Origin: Purshia tridentata
Taxonomy: Eukaryota > Streptophyta > Magnoliopsida > Rosales > Rosaceae
Direction of reading: 5' to 3'
Assembly: GCA_003254885.1 (NCBI GenBank)
Contig: QANT01003050.1
Coordinates: forward strand, 1 to 54,120
Length of the DNA: 54,120 nucleotides
Shown here: one piece after another, positions 36,235 through 47,685 of the stretch
Position numbering within the stretch: position 1 is the stretch's first letter
Layout of the letters: the number at the start of each line of letters is the position of its first letter
Program-made: the position numbers and the translations under genes
The notes under the pieces: model-generated
The model's input: only the letters and a program-made list of their open reading frames with translations
The model's database searches: none
What the model was told of the DNA's origin: nothing

Positions 36235-36885
36235 AGTAGAGTGAGATTATGTTGGGTAACAAATATAAATTATTAATATAATAATTTATCAAATTTTTCT
36301 TCAACACACATGAAACCTACAATATAGTTTGATTTCTTCAATGTTTGTTATAAATGTAGTAGATAATAGAGATTTGTTTGATAAGTCCATTTTGAGCATT
36401 TTTACTGTTAATTAAGCCCAAACACAGAAGCAAATAACCTTGCTGGCCCACTTTTTAAAAATCAGGTGCTACAGTAACTGCATTACTGTATCACATTACA
36501 GTACTTTTAAGAATTGTTACTGTCTAATTCTAACAATTCTTACTTTGAAAAAAATAAAAAATAAAGCAACTTATACAAATTTTACCTTTTTTTTTTTGCA
36601 TAAATACATAAAAAATAGCATAAAAGCTAGTTTTTTTTTGTATAAACACATAAAAAATAGTATAACAATAACAATCACATTATTATTATTGTCAGGCAGT
36701 AACAATCAGTTACTGTCGAACGGCAACAATTGCCTTATTGTTGCTTGTTAAGATCGAGCAGTAACAATTGCCTCATTACCTTTATAAAAAAACTGATATA
36801 TAGCCACTTATTTATGTAATTGATCTATAAATTGGTACATTTTCCTCCTTACTCTCATCACCTTATTGGTACATTATTATAAATG
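36235..36885. other. AT-rich DNA with dispersed repeat carrying GTTACTG/CAGTAAC motifs
   Basis: No gene is visible. From about 36385 the sequence matches 51485-51560 (cataagaag-type block around ccaaacacagaagc and accttgctggccc). Within 36460-36780 the words cagtaac and gttactg recur in inverted pairs, as in the array at 51.9-52.4 kb. A roughly 50-bp unit (tacataaaaaatag...) is imperfectly duplicated at 36590-36670. Confidence 0.55.
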
Positions 36886-37070
36886 TCAACATGACAAATT
36901 TTTAAGCCTTGACAATCCATAGATATGAACTATTTCACACACCACTGAAGTACCAGGCTTAAAACCGACAGGAGATTTTTTGACTGGCATTCCATGAGAT
37001 AACTGTAACCTAGATGGGTGGACAACATCTGCAAAACCAAAATATAGGAAAAGGGTATCAGCACCCAAAA
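36886..37070 (-). pseudogene. Unrecognised exon-like fragment
   Basis: On the minus strand a good acceptor (ttttggttttgcag) is followed from about 37032 by an open frame reading DVVHPSRLQLSHGMPVKKSP and then VGFKPGTSVVCEIVHIYG. The composition and the placed splice site look like a real plant exon. I do not recognise the protein, and I find no neighbouring exon that clearly belongs to it. It lies about 350 bp from the LUMINIDEPENDENS fragment on the same strand and could be part of the same captured or duplicated block. Confidence 0.35.
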
Positions 37071-37143
37071 TGTCAAACTTTCACGTGTCCTCATGAAATA
37101 GGTTATTCTCAGAGGCAATATAAATTATTAAGATAGCCTCTTC

Positions 37144-37161
37144 ATATATATATATATATAT
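37144..37161. repeat. (TA)n microsatellite
   Basis: A run of nine TA units. It has no further context. Confidence 0.9.
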
Positions 37162-37360
37162 CTGTCATCTTGGTATAGATAATCAACCCTAAAATTGCAA
37201 TTAATAAAAGTGTAAGGCCATATCTTAGTTTGATCCACATAGGTGTCCATGGGAGAGAGCTAAGGGTTGATTGCACAGACTGTAATATGAAATCATCTAA
37301 AGTACAAGGGAACTCCATAAAGTAAGATTGAAAATACTCAACCAAGTGAAAAAAAAAAAA

Positions 37361-37410
37361 AAAAGGAACTTGTGTNAAAAAAAAAAAAAAAAAAAAAAGG
37401 AACTTGTGTG
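37361..37410. other. Assembly join: N between duplicated flanks
   Basis: A single N at 37376 separates two copies of poly-A followed by ggaacttgtgt. The duplicated word on both sides indicates two contig ends that overlap but were not merged. Confidence 0.8.
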
Positions 37411-38060
37411 ACTGTACTGCCAAATAAAGCACTGAGCTCACGAGATTCCTTCTCAGTAATTGCATATTTAGTAGAAAAAACAGATTGCATATACTTTATA
37501 GCCTTTGGATTTAACGAATCTTTAGGTCTTTTTCCTGCAAATGGACTTTCTAGTTAGATAATAGATGGTGGCCACAAGAAACAAACACCCAAATGAATAA
37601 AAATTGTGAATACAAAATTATAGCAGCCAAATAGATATGTAGCTGAAGGAGCAAATTCAAAGAAGCAGAAAACATCAACCATTACGCATAATTAGCAATA
37701 CTAATTCCACTTCCAAGACTCATCAATGTTAATAGAAAGAGCACAGGTTGCTTGCATGTGGCCAACAAAAACAGAACAAAAATATTAGAATTGGTTTTTA
37801 AAAAAGAAAAAAAAAACAGTGCTAATTATTCTAATCCTTCTATATTTTCCTCTAATCGACAAGCAAAAGCAAAACGTAATTCAAATTCGAAAAGGCACCA
37901 TTTATTGGGAGAGAGGATTGGCGCTGGTGAGGTTGCATTGGGCGACCACGATTTTCTAGAGTTGATCGAACTGGCTATGGAATAGCTTTCTCTACAAGTC
38001 CACGAACTTCTAGAACGACTCCACGGAGGTCCCAATCTCTATCTCCAAAAGATCCTCCAT
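37399..38060 (-). pseudogene. LD: LUMINIDEPENDENS-like pseudogene fragment (start and homeodomain exons)
   Basis: LUMINIDEPENDENS is a plant nuclear homeodomain protein of the autonomous flowering pathway. The first exon starts at ATG 38060 and reads MEDLLEIEIGTSVESF, then KLFHSQFDQL and VVAQCNLTSANPLSQ, interrupted by four in-frame stops at 38012-38010, 37994-37992, 37958-37956 and 37904-37902. Three are TAG where the family has glutamine (CAG). The second piece follows an acceptor (tttgcag) at 37537-37535 and reads GKRPKDSLNPKAIKYMQSVF and ITEKESRELSALFGSTVTQV, the start of the homeodomain, then runs into a poly-A/T tract and an assembly join. The exons are separated by intron-like sequence, so this is a genomic-DNA copy, not a retrocopy. 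The remaining exons, which make up most of the protein, are not seen. Confidence 0.8.
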
Positions 38061-38103
38061 TGCCCACCCCAAAGCTTGAATTTTCGAAATCTAAATGTAG
38101 CAC

Positions 38104-38105
<2 letters not shown>

Positions 38106-38148
<43 letters not shown>
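38106..38148. repeat. (AG)n microsatellite, 5' leader of the LD fragment
   Basis: An uninterrupted AG run lies 46 bp upstream of the pseudogene ATG on the minus strand. Such CT-rich leaders are common in plant genes and suggest the 5' untranslated region was copied along with the coding exon. Confidence 0.85.
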
Positions 38149-38149
<1 letters not shown>

Positions 38150-38160
38150 CATATTTGAAA

Positions 38161-39652
38161 TTTGAGAAATGAAAGACACGGAAAGACAAACAGAGAAGAG
38201 ACGGAAAAAACAAGTGGGTTGGATGGAAATTAGCTGGACCCTAGGAACCAAATTAAATAAGTGAACTATACAGAAAGAAGGTAGTCCAAAATAAGTGTTT
38301 TGATAATTATCTGTAGATAATATATTAAATAAACATATGGTCAAATTTTATTCAAAATTTATGTAGTTTGATAGCAATTTATATTGTTTTTATCTAAATC
38401 TTAACGAAATCTAAATTTTGTTGAAATCGAAATTACACTTCTTAACTGTAGTGGAGAAATTTTTTGTTCTTTTGTTGGTATGAATAAAATGAAATAAAAT
38501 TGTAGACTATAACGTAACATGGATATTTTGAACATTTTAAATAACGTATAAGTAGAAATTACTTAACTGGATGACATTGCTCAATCACATTTGGACACAT
38601 GTATTTTTTCTTAATTAGTTAGTTTTTGTCTTTTCTTTCTTTTGTAATTATATATTTTTTTTAATTTAAAATTAATTTTTTAGACCGTATTATTTGTGAA
38701 ATTTTTAAAATACTCATTCATATACAGTGTCACGTCATATTTCAATCTAAAAAATTTATGTAGTTAAAAATTTAAACCTAATTATAAACATAATAAAAGT
38801 AAGAGAATAAATATGTCAAAATTAAAATAGGGAAATTGCCTCAAATAGCCCAAATAAATACCAAAATGACTTATTTAGACTCTTCAAAAATTTTAGGACT
38901 TTTCTAGCTTTTTGTCCCAAATCTGGACAAATATGCCCCACCCCACCCACTAACGTCCATCTGCTGCACCTCTGTTAATTTACTCCATTTCGTCAGTATG
39001 CCCTCATCATTCCAGTTAACTTCCAAACCCAACCCCGTTAGCTCCTCTAACTTTCGTAACCTCCCATTATTCCAGTTAACTTCTAAACCCAAACTGTAGC
39101 TTGTTCGACCTTGCCAACACAGTGTACAAACCAGAGGCGAGACAGAGAGACACCAGCGACGAGGAAGACCGACATGGACATCAGAGCCGAGCGTCTGTCA
39201 CGTTCGCCGTATCCCGTGCGCCAGAGCTCCATCGCCAGCTGAAGGCCGCCATACACACAAGTGGGTCATTGCTGTTTTTTTGTGGGAAGGTCAGATTTTG
39301 GAACTTTGTTGTTGCTGCTGTTGTTGCATTTGAGTTTGGGTTTTGGGTTGGAGTTGGAAGGGAGGTTTTGGCACGAATGGGAGCCTTTGGCGCCGATGTA
39401 GGTTGGGTCCTCTTTCAATTTTGGGAGGAACAACAACTGACAGCGATAACGGGGGCAGTTCAAAACATTGAACGAGGTGAACGGACGTTGCCCTTGTCTG
39501 CCTTCCGTTCTGTTAGTATTCGTGGTTGTCTTTTGTCCCAACACCTGGCAAACAGAGGCTGCACATCGCAGGTAGATATGGACACAACATAAGTGAGGAC
39601 AACGGGTGGCCATCATAAGGACAACATGTAGCCAATGGTTCGATAACCCACG
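38161..39652. other. AT-rich intergenic DNA with repeat-like segment; no supported gene
   Basis: 38161-38820 is AT-rich without structure I can name. 38826-39100 contains a stretch typical of dispersed plant repeats (ttgcctcaaatagcccaa) and a partial internal duplication (attccagttaacttc at about 39008 and 39069). An open frame of 163 codons (39101-39592) has no recognisable domain, no clear homologue in memory and low-complexity hydrophobic stretches. I treat it as unsupported. Confidence 0.4.
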
Positions 39653-40386
39653 TGACACGCCCCGACCCTCGGGCACGTGACTAAACTGCTGAAAACTAAC
39701 AACTGTTTCCTATGGGCCCTGTTTCTGAAACTGTGAGCCATGAATATAAAATAATTTACTGAGCACAACTGTAAGTTTATAAAACAATTTACATAAAACC
39801 AAGTGTAAAACCTTTTATATAAAAATCACAATGTTTATATAAAAATCACAATGTAAAATAACTTTCTGAAACATTGCCGGTCCCACTGCCTTGTCTTCTC
39901 TCCACTGCCTCCTCAGCTTACTTAACCTGCAAAACCAAAACCCTGCACCCAACCACAGGTGCACCGGGTTTACACACAAACCCGGTAAGCTCACTAGAGC
40001 TCGTGTGAGTGAAATCTCAATGAAAACCTCAAATTAATAATTCAATAAATATGATCAATCACAAACCATCTGAATGCCTCAAGCACAGTCAAGCCGCAAG
40101 TCACAAATCATAAATCATAATCCTTAACCTAATCATCAATTCTCTACCCAAACCAAATCACTGTCCCAAATCTGTACTACCTCAATTATCCTCAATTAAT
40201 CCTTCCACTATCCTCAAATAACCTTTAGAACACACTAAATCCTCAAGTAAAACCATTGATACTCCGAAACCTTTTACTTACCCTTAAATCTCAAATGACC
40301 TTTGTTACTCAAACCCCGGTAATCAATTTTCGCCTAAACCTTTAAATTCCAAGTTTCTCAATACCTCACTGTTACCCTTTGAGATT

Positions 40387-40410
40387 CCCCAGCTTTAANC
40401 CCAGCTTTAA
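40387..40410. other. Assembly join: N between duplicated flanks
   Basis: The N at 40399 separates two copies of cccagctttaa. As at 37376, the duplicated ends point to unmerged contig overlap, so about 11 bp are probably counted twice. Confidence 0.8.
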
Positions 40411-40597
40411 AGCATTTCATAAAAATTTACGAAAGAGAAAATAATTACCGATTTCAAATCCGCTTTAAAAACTCTTAGAAATCAATAAATCTGATCAAAG
40501 TCCCAAATTATAAAACAAGAACTGAAATTTTATAATAAAAAACAAACTGTAAACTGACAACATAAGTAAAACCATCACCCAATCCACATTCAACTAA

Positions 40598-40837
40598 CCT
40601 GCCGTACATGCGCAAGGCCCACAACCTGCCGTACTTATGTAGGGCCAATAGCCTACCGTACATGCGCAGGGCTCACAACCTGCCATACGCATGCAGGGCC
40701 AATAGCCTGCCGTACATGCGCAGGGCTCACAACTTGCCATACGCATGCAGGGCCAATAATCCTGCCGTACATGTGCAGAGCCGGAGTCTGTCATACACAT
40801 GCAGGGTCAACAAACTGCCGTACGTGCACGCAGGGCC
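40598..40837. repeat. Palindromic minisatellite in family B LTR (9 units)
   Basis: Nine units of the CCTGC-N9-GCAGG type. The right-hand three are the same three variants as in family A; the six on the left alternate between cctgccgtacatgcgcaggg and cctgccatacgcatgcaggg. It is the longest of the four arrays in the window. Confidence 0.9.
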
Positions 40838-42628
40838 ACCCCCAAAGGGCAAGGCATCCCGACACATGGCCCAAAGCCTATGTGTGTGCCGTGATGGGTC
40901 CCAAAGACCTTATGTAATCTGAGAAGCTGAACGAGTACCAATTGGGTGCTCTGAAAACAGTACCAATCCGAAAAGGATATTTCCATTTCAAATCACCGAA
41001 AACCAGGTTCAAAACCTTTTTGATATGACGAGAAAATAAATCAAAACTCGAACTTAAAATTAAATCCTTTCTTAAAGAACCAACGTTACCAAAAACTGTT
41101 AGGTAAATCAAACCTTTAACTTTATCCAAGAATAAACTGAATTCTCAAAATCAGTTCTCAAAACCAAAATCCACACTAAATCACCTTAAAAAGCAATAAC
41201 CTTAAACCCTGGGAATCCCAATCCTAATCAAAAGTTTCCACCTGGACTCACCAATCCTCAACGATAACCACTGATCCTTACTTAAAATCCAACTAATCCT
41301 CGATTTCCCAAAATAACCTTTAAACTGTTGGGATTTCCAATCCTAATTCCGTACCCCTCTTAACTAGTAACCAGCAACCAATCAAACAAGCACTCAAAAC
41401 AACCAAGTAACTAACTAAACTGAGAATTAAATGATCTTAGGTTCACTCACCGTGACCACGCGAAAAGACTAAACTGCCCTTCGTGGCTTCTTTGCTCGAA
41501 TTCTAAAATCCGGCAGCATAACGGCATCAGAAATACAATTCCCGAGCCAAGCGTACCTGTTAAGACTAGACAACCAACCAAAACAAACAGGTTTCACAAC
41601 CGAGCCAACAATCACAGAAACAGGCGGGAACCACCACGCACGGTGGCTGCCAAACCCTCGGAAAACACACGGAAGGTCAAGGAGCTCACCCAAACTCACC
41701 CAAAGGCTCGGGTGGTTGGCCCGAGGCCAAAAACCAAGGAAACGGTCGCTGGAACCACCACATACAGCGGGGCCCACGGTGGTCAACGGGTAGTCAACGG
41801 TGCTCAACTGCACAAAACTGAAACTCACGTTTAGCTAAAATGAACTACACAGGCACGTAGAGGAGATCGTGAGGATCAAAACTCAAACCTGGGTCGACGG
41901 CCAAAAGTGGCCGGAAAAGGAGGAAAACTGGCCGGAAAGCTGCCAACCTCCCTAGCTTCGATCCGCCTCCCATGGCGGTCCAACGGTTCAATTGAACCCA
42001 CCAACACGCTGGGCTCGACGAGAGGAAGAGATCTGGGCAGGTGGGAGGTCACGTCGTCGCCAAAATCGCCACGATCGCCGCCGTGACTCCGACTGTGCGC
42101 AACCTAGAGCTCGAGTTCTGGGCTGTTTCACGGGAAGCCGCCACCACCGGAAGAAAGAGGGAGGAGGCGCGAGCACGGGAAGCCAAAAACCAAGCCAGCC
42201 CGCCGCTGGACGCGCCCCCACGCACCGGTGGAAGCTTCGGCTGGGAGAGAGAGTCGCGAGAGGGAGAGAACCTTCGGGAGAGAGGAGAGAGAAAATGCTG
42301 TCTGATTTTCTGGGTTTCTGTGCCCTTTTTAAAAATCCAACTTTTCAAAATTACAAACTTGCCCCTCTTTTCACACGTCCGTAACTTCCAAACCGTAGCT
42401 CCGTTTGACGCGTGCTACGTGTCTACAAACTCGTGAGAACGAGACCTTTCCAACGAACCCAAGGTCAACGCGAAAAGTCCTCCCGAACGAAAAGTCAACT
42501 TTTTGCCCAACTTTAAAATCAACTTAAAATTTGAAAAACGTCTCAAAACGTTTTACCTTTCCAGTAAAATCCCGAAAACTTTTTAAAAAAACTTTTCAAA
42601 ACCACTTTGGAAGGTACAGGGTGTTACA

Positions 42629-43439
42629 CATCAACATATAACACGTGAAGTTGGCTATCATGTTAGCTGCCATGTCATTTTCTATTTTCTCCAACTTAAA
42701 AAATTCACCAAAAATAGCTTGGGTCTCCAAATAATTTCACGAAAAATCCAATGGATTCGTGAGACTGAGTACTATCTATATATGGCCTCAAAACAAAAAT
42801 TTGATTTCCAAACTTTTTATGAAAAATCCAACTTCACCCAAAATAATTTCAAAAATCAAATAATGGCCCAAAATAATTATCCAACTTGGAAAATTCAAAA
42901 CTTAATCATTCTAACTCCAAATTCAATGAACCAAATGTCGTTACTCACAAGAAAATAAACTCTACGCTAGTGACGTCAAGCCTTAGTCACTAGTTACTAA
43001 GAATAATTCTAATATAAGTGGGAAGTGATATAGTAATAGAAGACAGGGTCTCACATATCTCATGGGGTATAAATAGTTACACACAATAATTTCTCAACTT
43101 AGATAAACTATGTTTTGGATGCATTTGGTTCGATCAATTACGATGAGTAGAATGGATGTCGTACGATGACTTTGATCAACTCCATCAATGATTAACAATT
43201 GATTAAATAGTCATCATTTGAAGTGTTTGCCAAAATTACCTTGTTTGTCTATTTATTCAATCACAATTAGATATCTTAATGGTTTTCAATTTATCTAATC
43301 ATTTGCAGGGGTGATCCTTGTATAAAAAATAGACAGCTTTGGTCTTCAAACTACAATGCAAATTGGGTCTCACAAAACATATCTCAATATGTTTAAAATG
43401 AGGTATAACTCAACTGAAGGACTATATATATATATAATA
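42629..43439. other. AT-rich DNA with dispersed repeat; no gene seen
   Basis: 43170-43380 (tgattaaatagtcatcattt ... atagacagctttgg) resembles 50700-50870 on the far side of the nested LTR block, so it is a dispersed repeat of unknown class. A (TA)n run (43423-43439) abuts the truncated start of B copy 2. Open frames are short and AT-driven. Confidence 0.5.
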
Positions 43440-44599
43440 TCTGAAATTGTGAGCCATGAACATAAAACCTTTATTCAAATTAACTGTAATTCACAAAAAC
43501 ATTTACATAAAACCAAAGTGTAAAACAAAGTTTCTAAAACACTGGTGGTTCCACTACCTCGTTTTCTCTCTTCTATCTCCTCAGCCTGCTTAATCTGCAA
43601 AACAAACCCTACACCCAACCAAAGGTGTACCGGGTTTTACACAAACTCGGTAAGCTCATTAGAGCTCGTATGAGTGAAAATTAACTGTAACCTCAACTGT
43701 AAAATAAATATTTCAAAAATAATCCGAGAATTTCCTCAATTAACAATTCAATAAGATAAACAAATAGTAAAACCAACTGAAGCCTCAAATCAGAAAATCC
43801 ACAAATCACCAATCACATTGGATAACCTCAATTTACCTCAAATTAACTCTTAAGCTGAAAATCACCTCGAGTCAACACACAAGATCGTGACTTGGAAATC
43901 CAACTAGATTCTCCAATAATTTAGAATCCTCAACATCCTTCAAGTACCAACTTAAACCTCAATTCCTAAAAGAACTTCAAACCTTTCAGGATTCCCAATC
44001 CTAGTCTGTACCCACTTAACTAGCAACCAGCAAACAAGCACACAAAGCAAGCAAGTAACTGAACTTAAATTCCACTCACAGTGATCACACAAAAAGACCG
44101 AACTGCCCTTCGTGGCTCCCTTGCTCGGATTCTAAAATCCGGCAGCACAACGGTATCGGAAATACAAATTTCCAAGCCAAGAATACCTGTTAAGACCATA
44201 CAACCAACAAACAAACCAAAGTTCAGAAACAGGCCGACATACTACTGAAACGGGCGGGAACCACCACACATGGTGGTTGCCCGGCCCCAAAAAACACAAG
44301 AAAACTCACCGGTGCTCGGGGTTGGTCCTACTAAGCTCTGGGGAAGCTGAACGGCACTAGAGAACAACCAACACGACCACCACGCACGGCGAGGCCGTGG
44401 TGGCCATGACTGCCCAACTTGGGTGAAACACAAACACGAGTTTTAAACTCAAACCAACTACACAGACTTCAAGAGGAGGTCGAGGGGATCGAAAACCATA
44501 CCTCACTCGATGGAAAAGGTGAACGAAAACGCTAGAATTCCCCCGGAGAAGCCGCGGCCTACCCACCTTCGATCCGCCGCCTACAGAGCTCCGATGAAC
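43440..44599 (-). mobile_element. Family B LTR, copy 2, left part
   Basis: From tctgaaattgtgagccatga it follows B copy 1 (from 39724), but the first ~71 bp are missing and replaced by a (TA)n run. The minisatellite segment is deleted. The copy is interrupted at 44599 by a family A element with target duplication tgaac, and continues at 49556. Confidence 0.8.
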
Positions 44600-44918
44600 T
44601 GACAGGACCCTCTCCAATTTCCACCTTGGAACTCGGAGTGATCCTGCGGGAATCCAATATCAAGGAACATTCTACCGAAAATTTGGCAGAACCTCCCCTG
44701 AAATTGGACTAACCCTTTCCAAAAAGGACCTGCAAAAGCACTTCTAACCACCACAGCTCCTTTACCACAACCAAAGGGTCTCCGAACCAAATTTCAAAAA
44801 CCCATTTATTAAGTATTCATTGGAATAACAGAGTGGTGCTACAAAATTTACTAAAGAATATAAAATACAAAGAGAACTAATTCCTACGATTTCACAACTT
44901 CACAAGAGTGCCTCGACG
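44600..44918 (-). mobile_element. Outer family A LTR, left part
   Basis: It starts TGACAGGACCCTCTCC right after the duplication tgaac (44595-44599). It follows the A element at 33544 and breaks at cgacg (44914-44918), where a second A element has inserted. The matching remainder is 47691-49550. Confidence 0.9.
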
Positions 44919-47685
44919 TGTAACGACCCGTACCTTTTAAGTACATTATAATAGGGCCCAACGTTGACTTTTGGTTCTAACAAGATTTTAGCTTTCACTT
45001 TGGGTCCGTTAGGAAGGTCTTGAGCTCACGAGTTCATTGACACGTGGCATGGGTGATTTAGAGTTACGGTTAAAAAGTTATGAACGTGATAAAAGAGCTC
45101 AAGGTTGACTTTTTAAATTACTTGGAGTTTAGAGTTGACTTTGACATGGTTGCGTAGAGCTCGACTTCACAAGTTCGTAGACACGTAGCATGCGTTGTTT
45201 GGAGCTACGATTTGAGAAATACAAAGGTTCAAAGTGAGGGGAAAACTTGTAATTTTGGGCAAAATGACTTTTAGAATTCCAGAAAATTCCGGAATTCTCT
45301 CTCTCTCTCTCTCTCTCTTCCCCCCTTTATTTCTCGCGCAGCCTCCTAGCCCGACATGGATTGTCTTCCTCTCTCCCCCCTGCGCGACCCACTCAGCCCA
45401 TCTCCGGCTACCCAGACCCACCGGCGACGCTCCCCAGTCGCCAGCCAGCAAGCCCACGCCGCCCCAACCCTCTTTCTTCTCTCTCTCCCGATCCCTCTTT
45501 TCCCCTACGCGCGACTGGAGTTTCCAGCTCTAGCTAATTCCGGTGACACCAGACGACGGGACGGCCGAGAAGCACTCCCTAGCCGCCGACCGTCCCTCCC
45601 AAGGCTTTCCCTCGCTAGCCGTCGCCTCCCCGCGCAGTGAAAAGCTTGGAAAACTCAGTTTTGCCGGGAGTTCTCTCCGCCGATTCCGGCTGTTTCCAGC
45701 CACGATTGGCCCAAGTTTTTGGTGAGTTTCCTCCCTCCTTTCATGGGCTTTCCTTCCCCTATAATTTAGTTGTTCAATTTTGAGAAATTGTGAGAGATTG
45801 AATTTGGGGGTTTGAAGGTAATTTCGGGTTTTGCATGGGTGTTTGAAATTGAATCAAATTGTGGGACATTTTGGGTAATTTCCGTAATTAGAAACCTCTA
45901 ATCGAAGTTTAGGATGAGAAATTTGAGAAATTATGGAGGAAATTGGAAGTTGGGTAGTTGATGCTTATGCCATTTCGGGATTTCTAGAAATCCAAGATGT
46001 TTATGGTGATTTAATTGAAATTGGGCATAATTTTCACCTTTAGGAACAATCAATGGTGATTTAGAATGGTTAGGTTGAAGGAAAGCAGAGAAATGGTGAT
46101 TTTGAGGTGAAGTGAGACACTTTTTGGGTTGTCGAAACGACACCCGGACAATCCTCGGTCAAGTTAGGTAGAATGGAGGTTAATTGAGGAAATTACCGGA
46201 TAAAAAATAAGCTAGTGGCATGGGTTTTGAGTCGAGACGGAAAATAAGTTGGTTCATGGTTTGAATTTAGGATTATGGAGCGAAAGGCCTAGAACTCACA
46301 CTTTCTAGTTTTTCAGTTATTATTTGGGATAGTATTCTAACGTCTTGTCGTTCTCATGTTAGGCGACACTCCCGAGTCCAAGGACGATCCATTCGGAGAC
46401 TAAGGCTAGGCTATCTCTGTGAGTGGACTTCATTCCCTAAACTTTTTTTATAAATTTCTTATGAATTTTTATGATTTAATTCGTATTTATATTTGAGATT
46501 TAATTGAGTTTATTAATCGAGAAATATTATTGATTCTTGAGTATGGAAATGGATTTGACGTACTTGAAAACATTATGATTTCTCAAAGTAAACATATGTG
46601 GTTATTCCTATCGTGAAATATTACGGGTTTGGTTATCGAAAAAGGGATTTTATAATGATTTCACAATATTAGAAAGTTTATATGTTTTTATGGGCGAAAA
46701 GAGATTATGGGAAAAGGATTTTCAAATCACCCTTTGCAGTACCCTTCAGATTTTCAGATTATATAGGTCTTTGGGACCCATCACGGCGCACATATAGGCT
46801 TTGGGCCGTGTGTCGGGATGCCTTGCCCTTTGGGGGCGGCCCTGCGTGCACGTACGGCAGGTATATTGGCCCTGCATGTGTATGACAGACTATGGCTCTG
46901 CACATGTACGGCAGGATTATTGGCCCTGCATGCGTATGGCAGGTTGTGAGCCATGCGCATGTACGGCAGGCTATTGGCCCTGCGCATGTACGGCAGGTTT
47001 GGTGGGTAACTGTTTGGGTGAGTGTGTTCATCGTTATATTAATTTCGTAAGCAAGTTTTCAAAGGTTATGAACTTTCAGTTCGGATTTCATATTTGTCAG
47101 TTTGATTAGTTTTAATGATTTTCAAATAATCTCGAAATGGATTTTAAAATACTATTTTGTATAGAGGTACCAGTGGATTTTATGAAAGTGATTTTAAAAT
47201 TGGGGGATTTCAAGGAAGGTTTGCGAAATTCTAAGAAACTTGAGAGTAAAAGTTTATAAATGCTTATTTTGGTTTATGTCCACTCACTGAGTTATCTTAT
47301 TAGTTTTCTCCTTTGTCGTTTTAATTTTCCCCCCAGGTTGTAGCGGTGGAATGGTCGAACCAAAGACGTCGAGGCACTATTATAAAGTTGTGAAGCCGTA
47401 GGAATTCGTTCTCTTTGTATTTTATTTTCTATAGTAAAGTTTGTAGCACCATTCTGTAATTTAGTGAAAAAGGAAATTGATGGGTTTTGGAAATTGGGTC
47501 GAAGACCCTTTGGTTGTGGTAGAGGAGCTGTGATACTTAGAAGTGTTTTTGCAGGTCTTCATGGAGAAAGGGTTCGTCCAATTTTAAGGGAGGTTCTGCC
47601 GAAATTTCGATAGGATTTTCCTTGATATTGGATGCCCGCGGGATCACTCCGAGTTCCAGGGTAGAATTCGGGGAGGGTCCTGTCA
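44919..47685 (+). mobile_element. Inner family A LTR, complete, inverted inside another family A LTR
   Basis: 2767 bp from TGTAACGACCCGTACC to GGGGAGGGTCCTGTCA, flanked by cgacg (44914-44918 and 47686-47690). It is in the opposite orientation to the A copy it interrupts. A pyrimidine-rich leader starts with (CT)n at 45298-45318. The inverted minisatellite is at 46838-46997, and the subterminal inverted repeat (about 47650-47675) lies near the right end. A ccgta/ttacgg-type segment is present twice in tandem near 45040-45220. No protein is encoded, and no internal retrotransposon region is present. Confidence 0.92.
46838..46997. repeat. Palindromic minisatellite (6 units, inverted)
   Basis: Six units read here in reverse (ggccctgcatgcgtatggca and variants). 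The three conserved units come first (46838 onward) because of the orientation; three variable units follow. Confidence 0.9.

Larger units (their letters stand above)
39653..42628 (-). mobile_element. Family B LTR, copy 1
   Basis: 2976 bp from TGACACGCCCCGACCCTCGG to GGTACAGGGTGTTACA. It is related to family A: similar ends, the same palindromic minisatellite followed by the same ggcccaaagcctatgtgtgt block, and the same ccgtagctccgtttgacg segment near 42390. On the minus strand TTTTTAAAAAGGG precedes a pyrimidine-rich leader (about 42230-42340), the probable promoter. The five bases outside (ccacg, catca) do not match, so either one end is misplaced or the copy arose by recombination. The internal region is missing. 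An N at 40399 sits in the element. Open frames in it are not protein-like. Confidence 0.75.

Noticed and set aside
36235-38160. Defined Helitron ends around the LD fragment
   Set aside because: I looked for a 5' TC and a 3' hairpin with CTRR but could not place a convincing pair, so no element is called.
39101-39592. 163-codon open frame as a gene
   Set aside because: No recognisable domain, biased composition, an antisense frame nearly as long, and it lies in a repeat-like segment next to an LTR.
39635-39652. tRNA or SINE B-box (ggttcgataaccc); similar word ggttcaaaccc at 50211
   Set aside because: No A-box at the right distance and no cloverleaf can be drawn. Single motif matches are expected by chance.
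40598-40837. CRISPR-like look: short palindromic repeats with spacers
   Set aside because: The linkers are 5-7 bp and nearly identical, the units lie inside LTRs, and the DNA is plant nuclear. It is a minisatellite.
41469-42436. Several open frames in the GC-rich leader of family B and A LTRs (also 45234-45725, 48659-49279 and 49518-49897)
   Set aside because: They overlap on opposite strands, lack domains, and fall in the pyrimidine-rich leader region, where open frames are common without coding.
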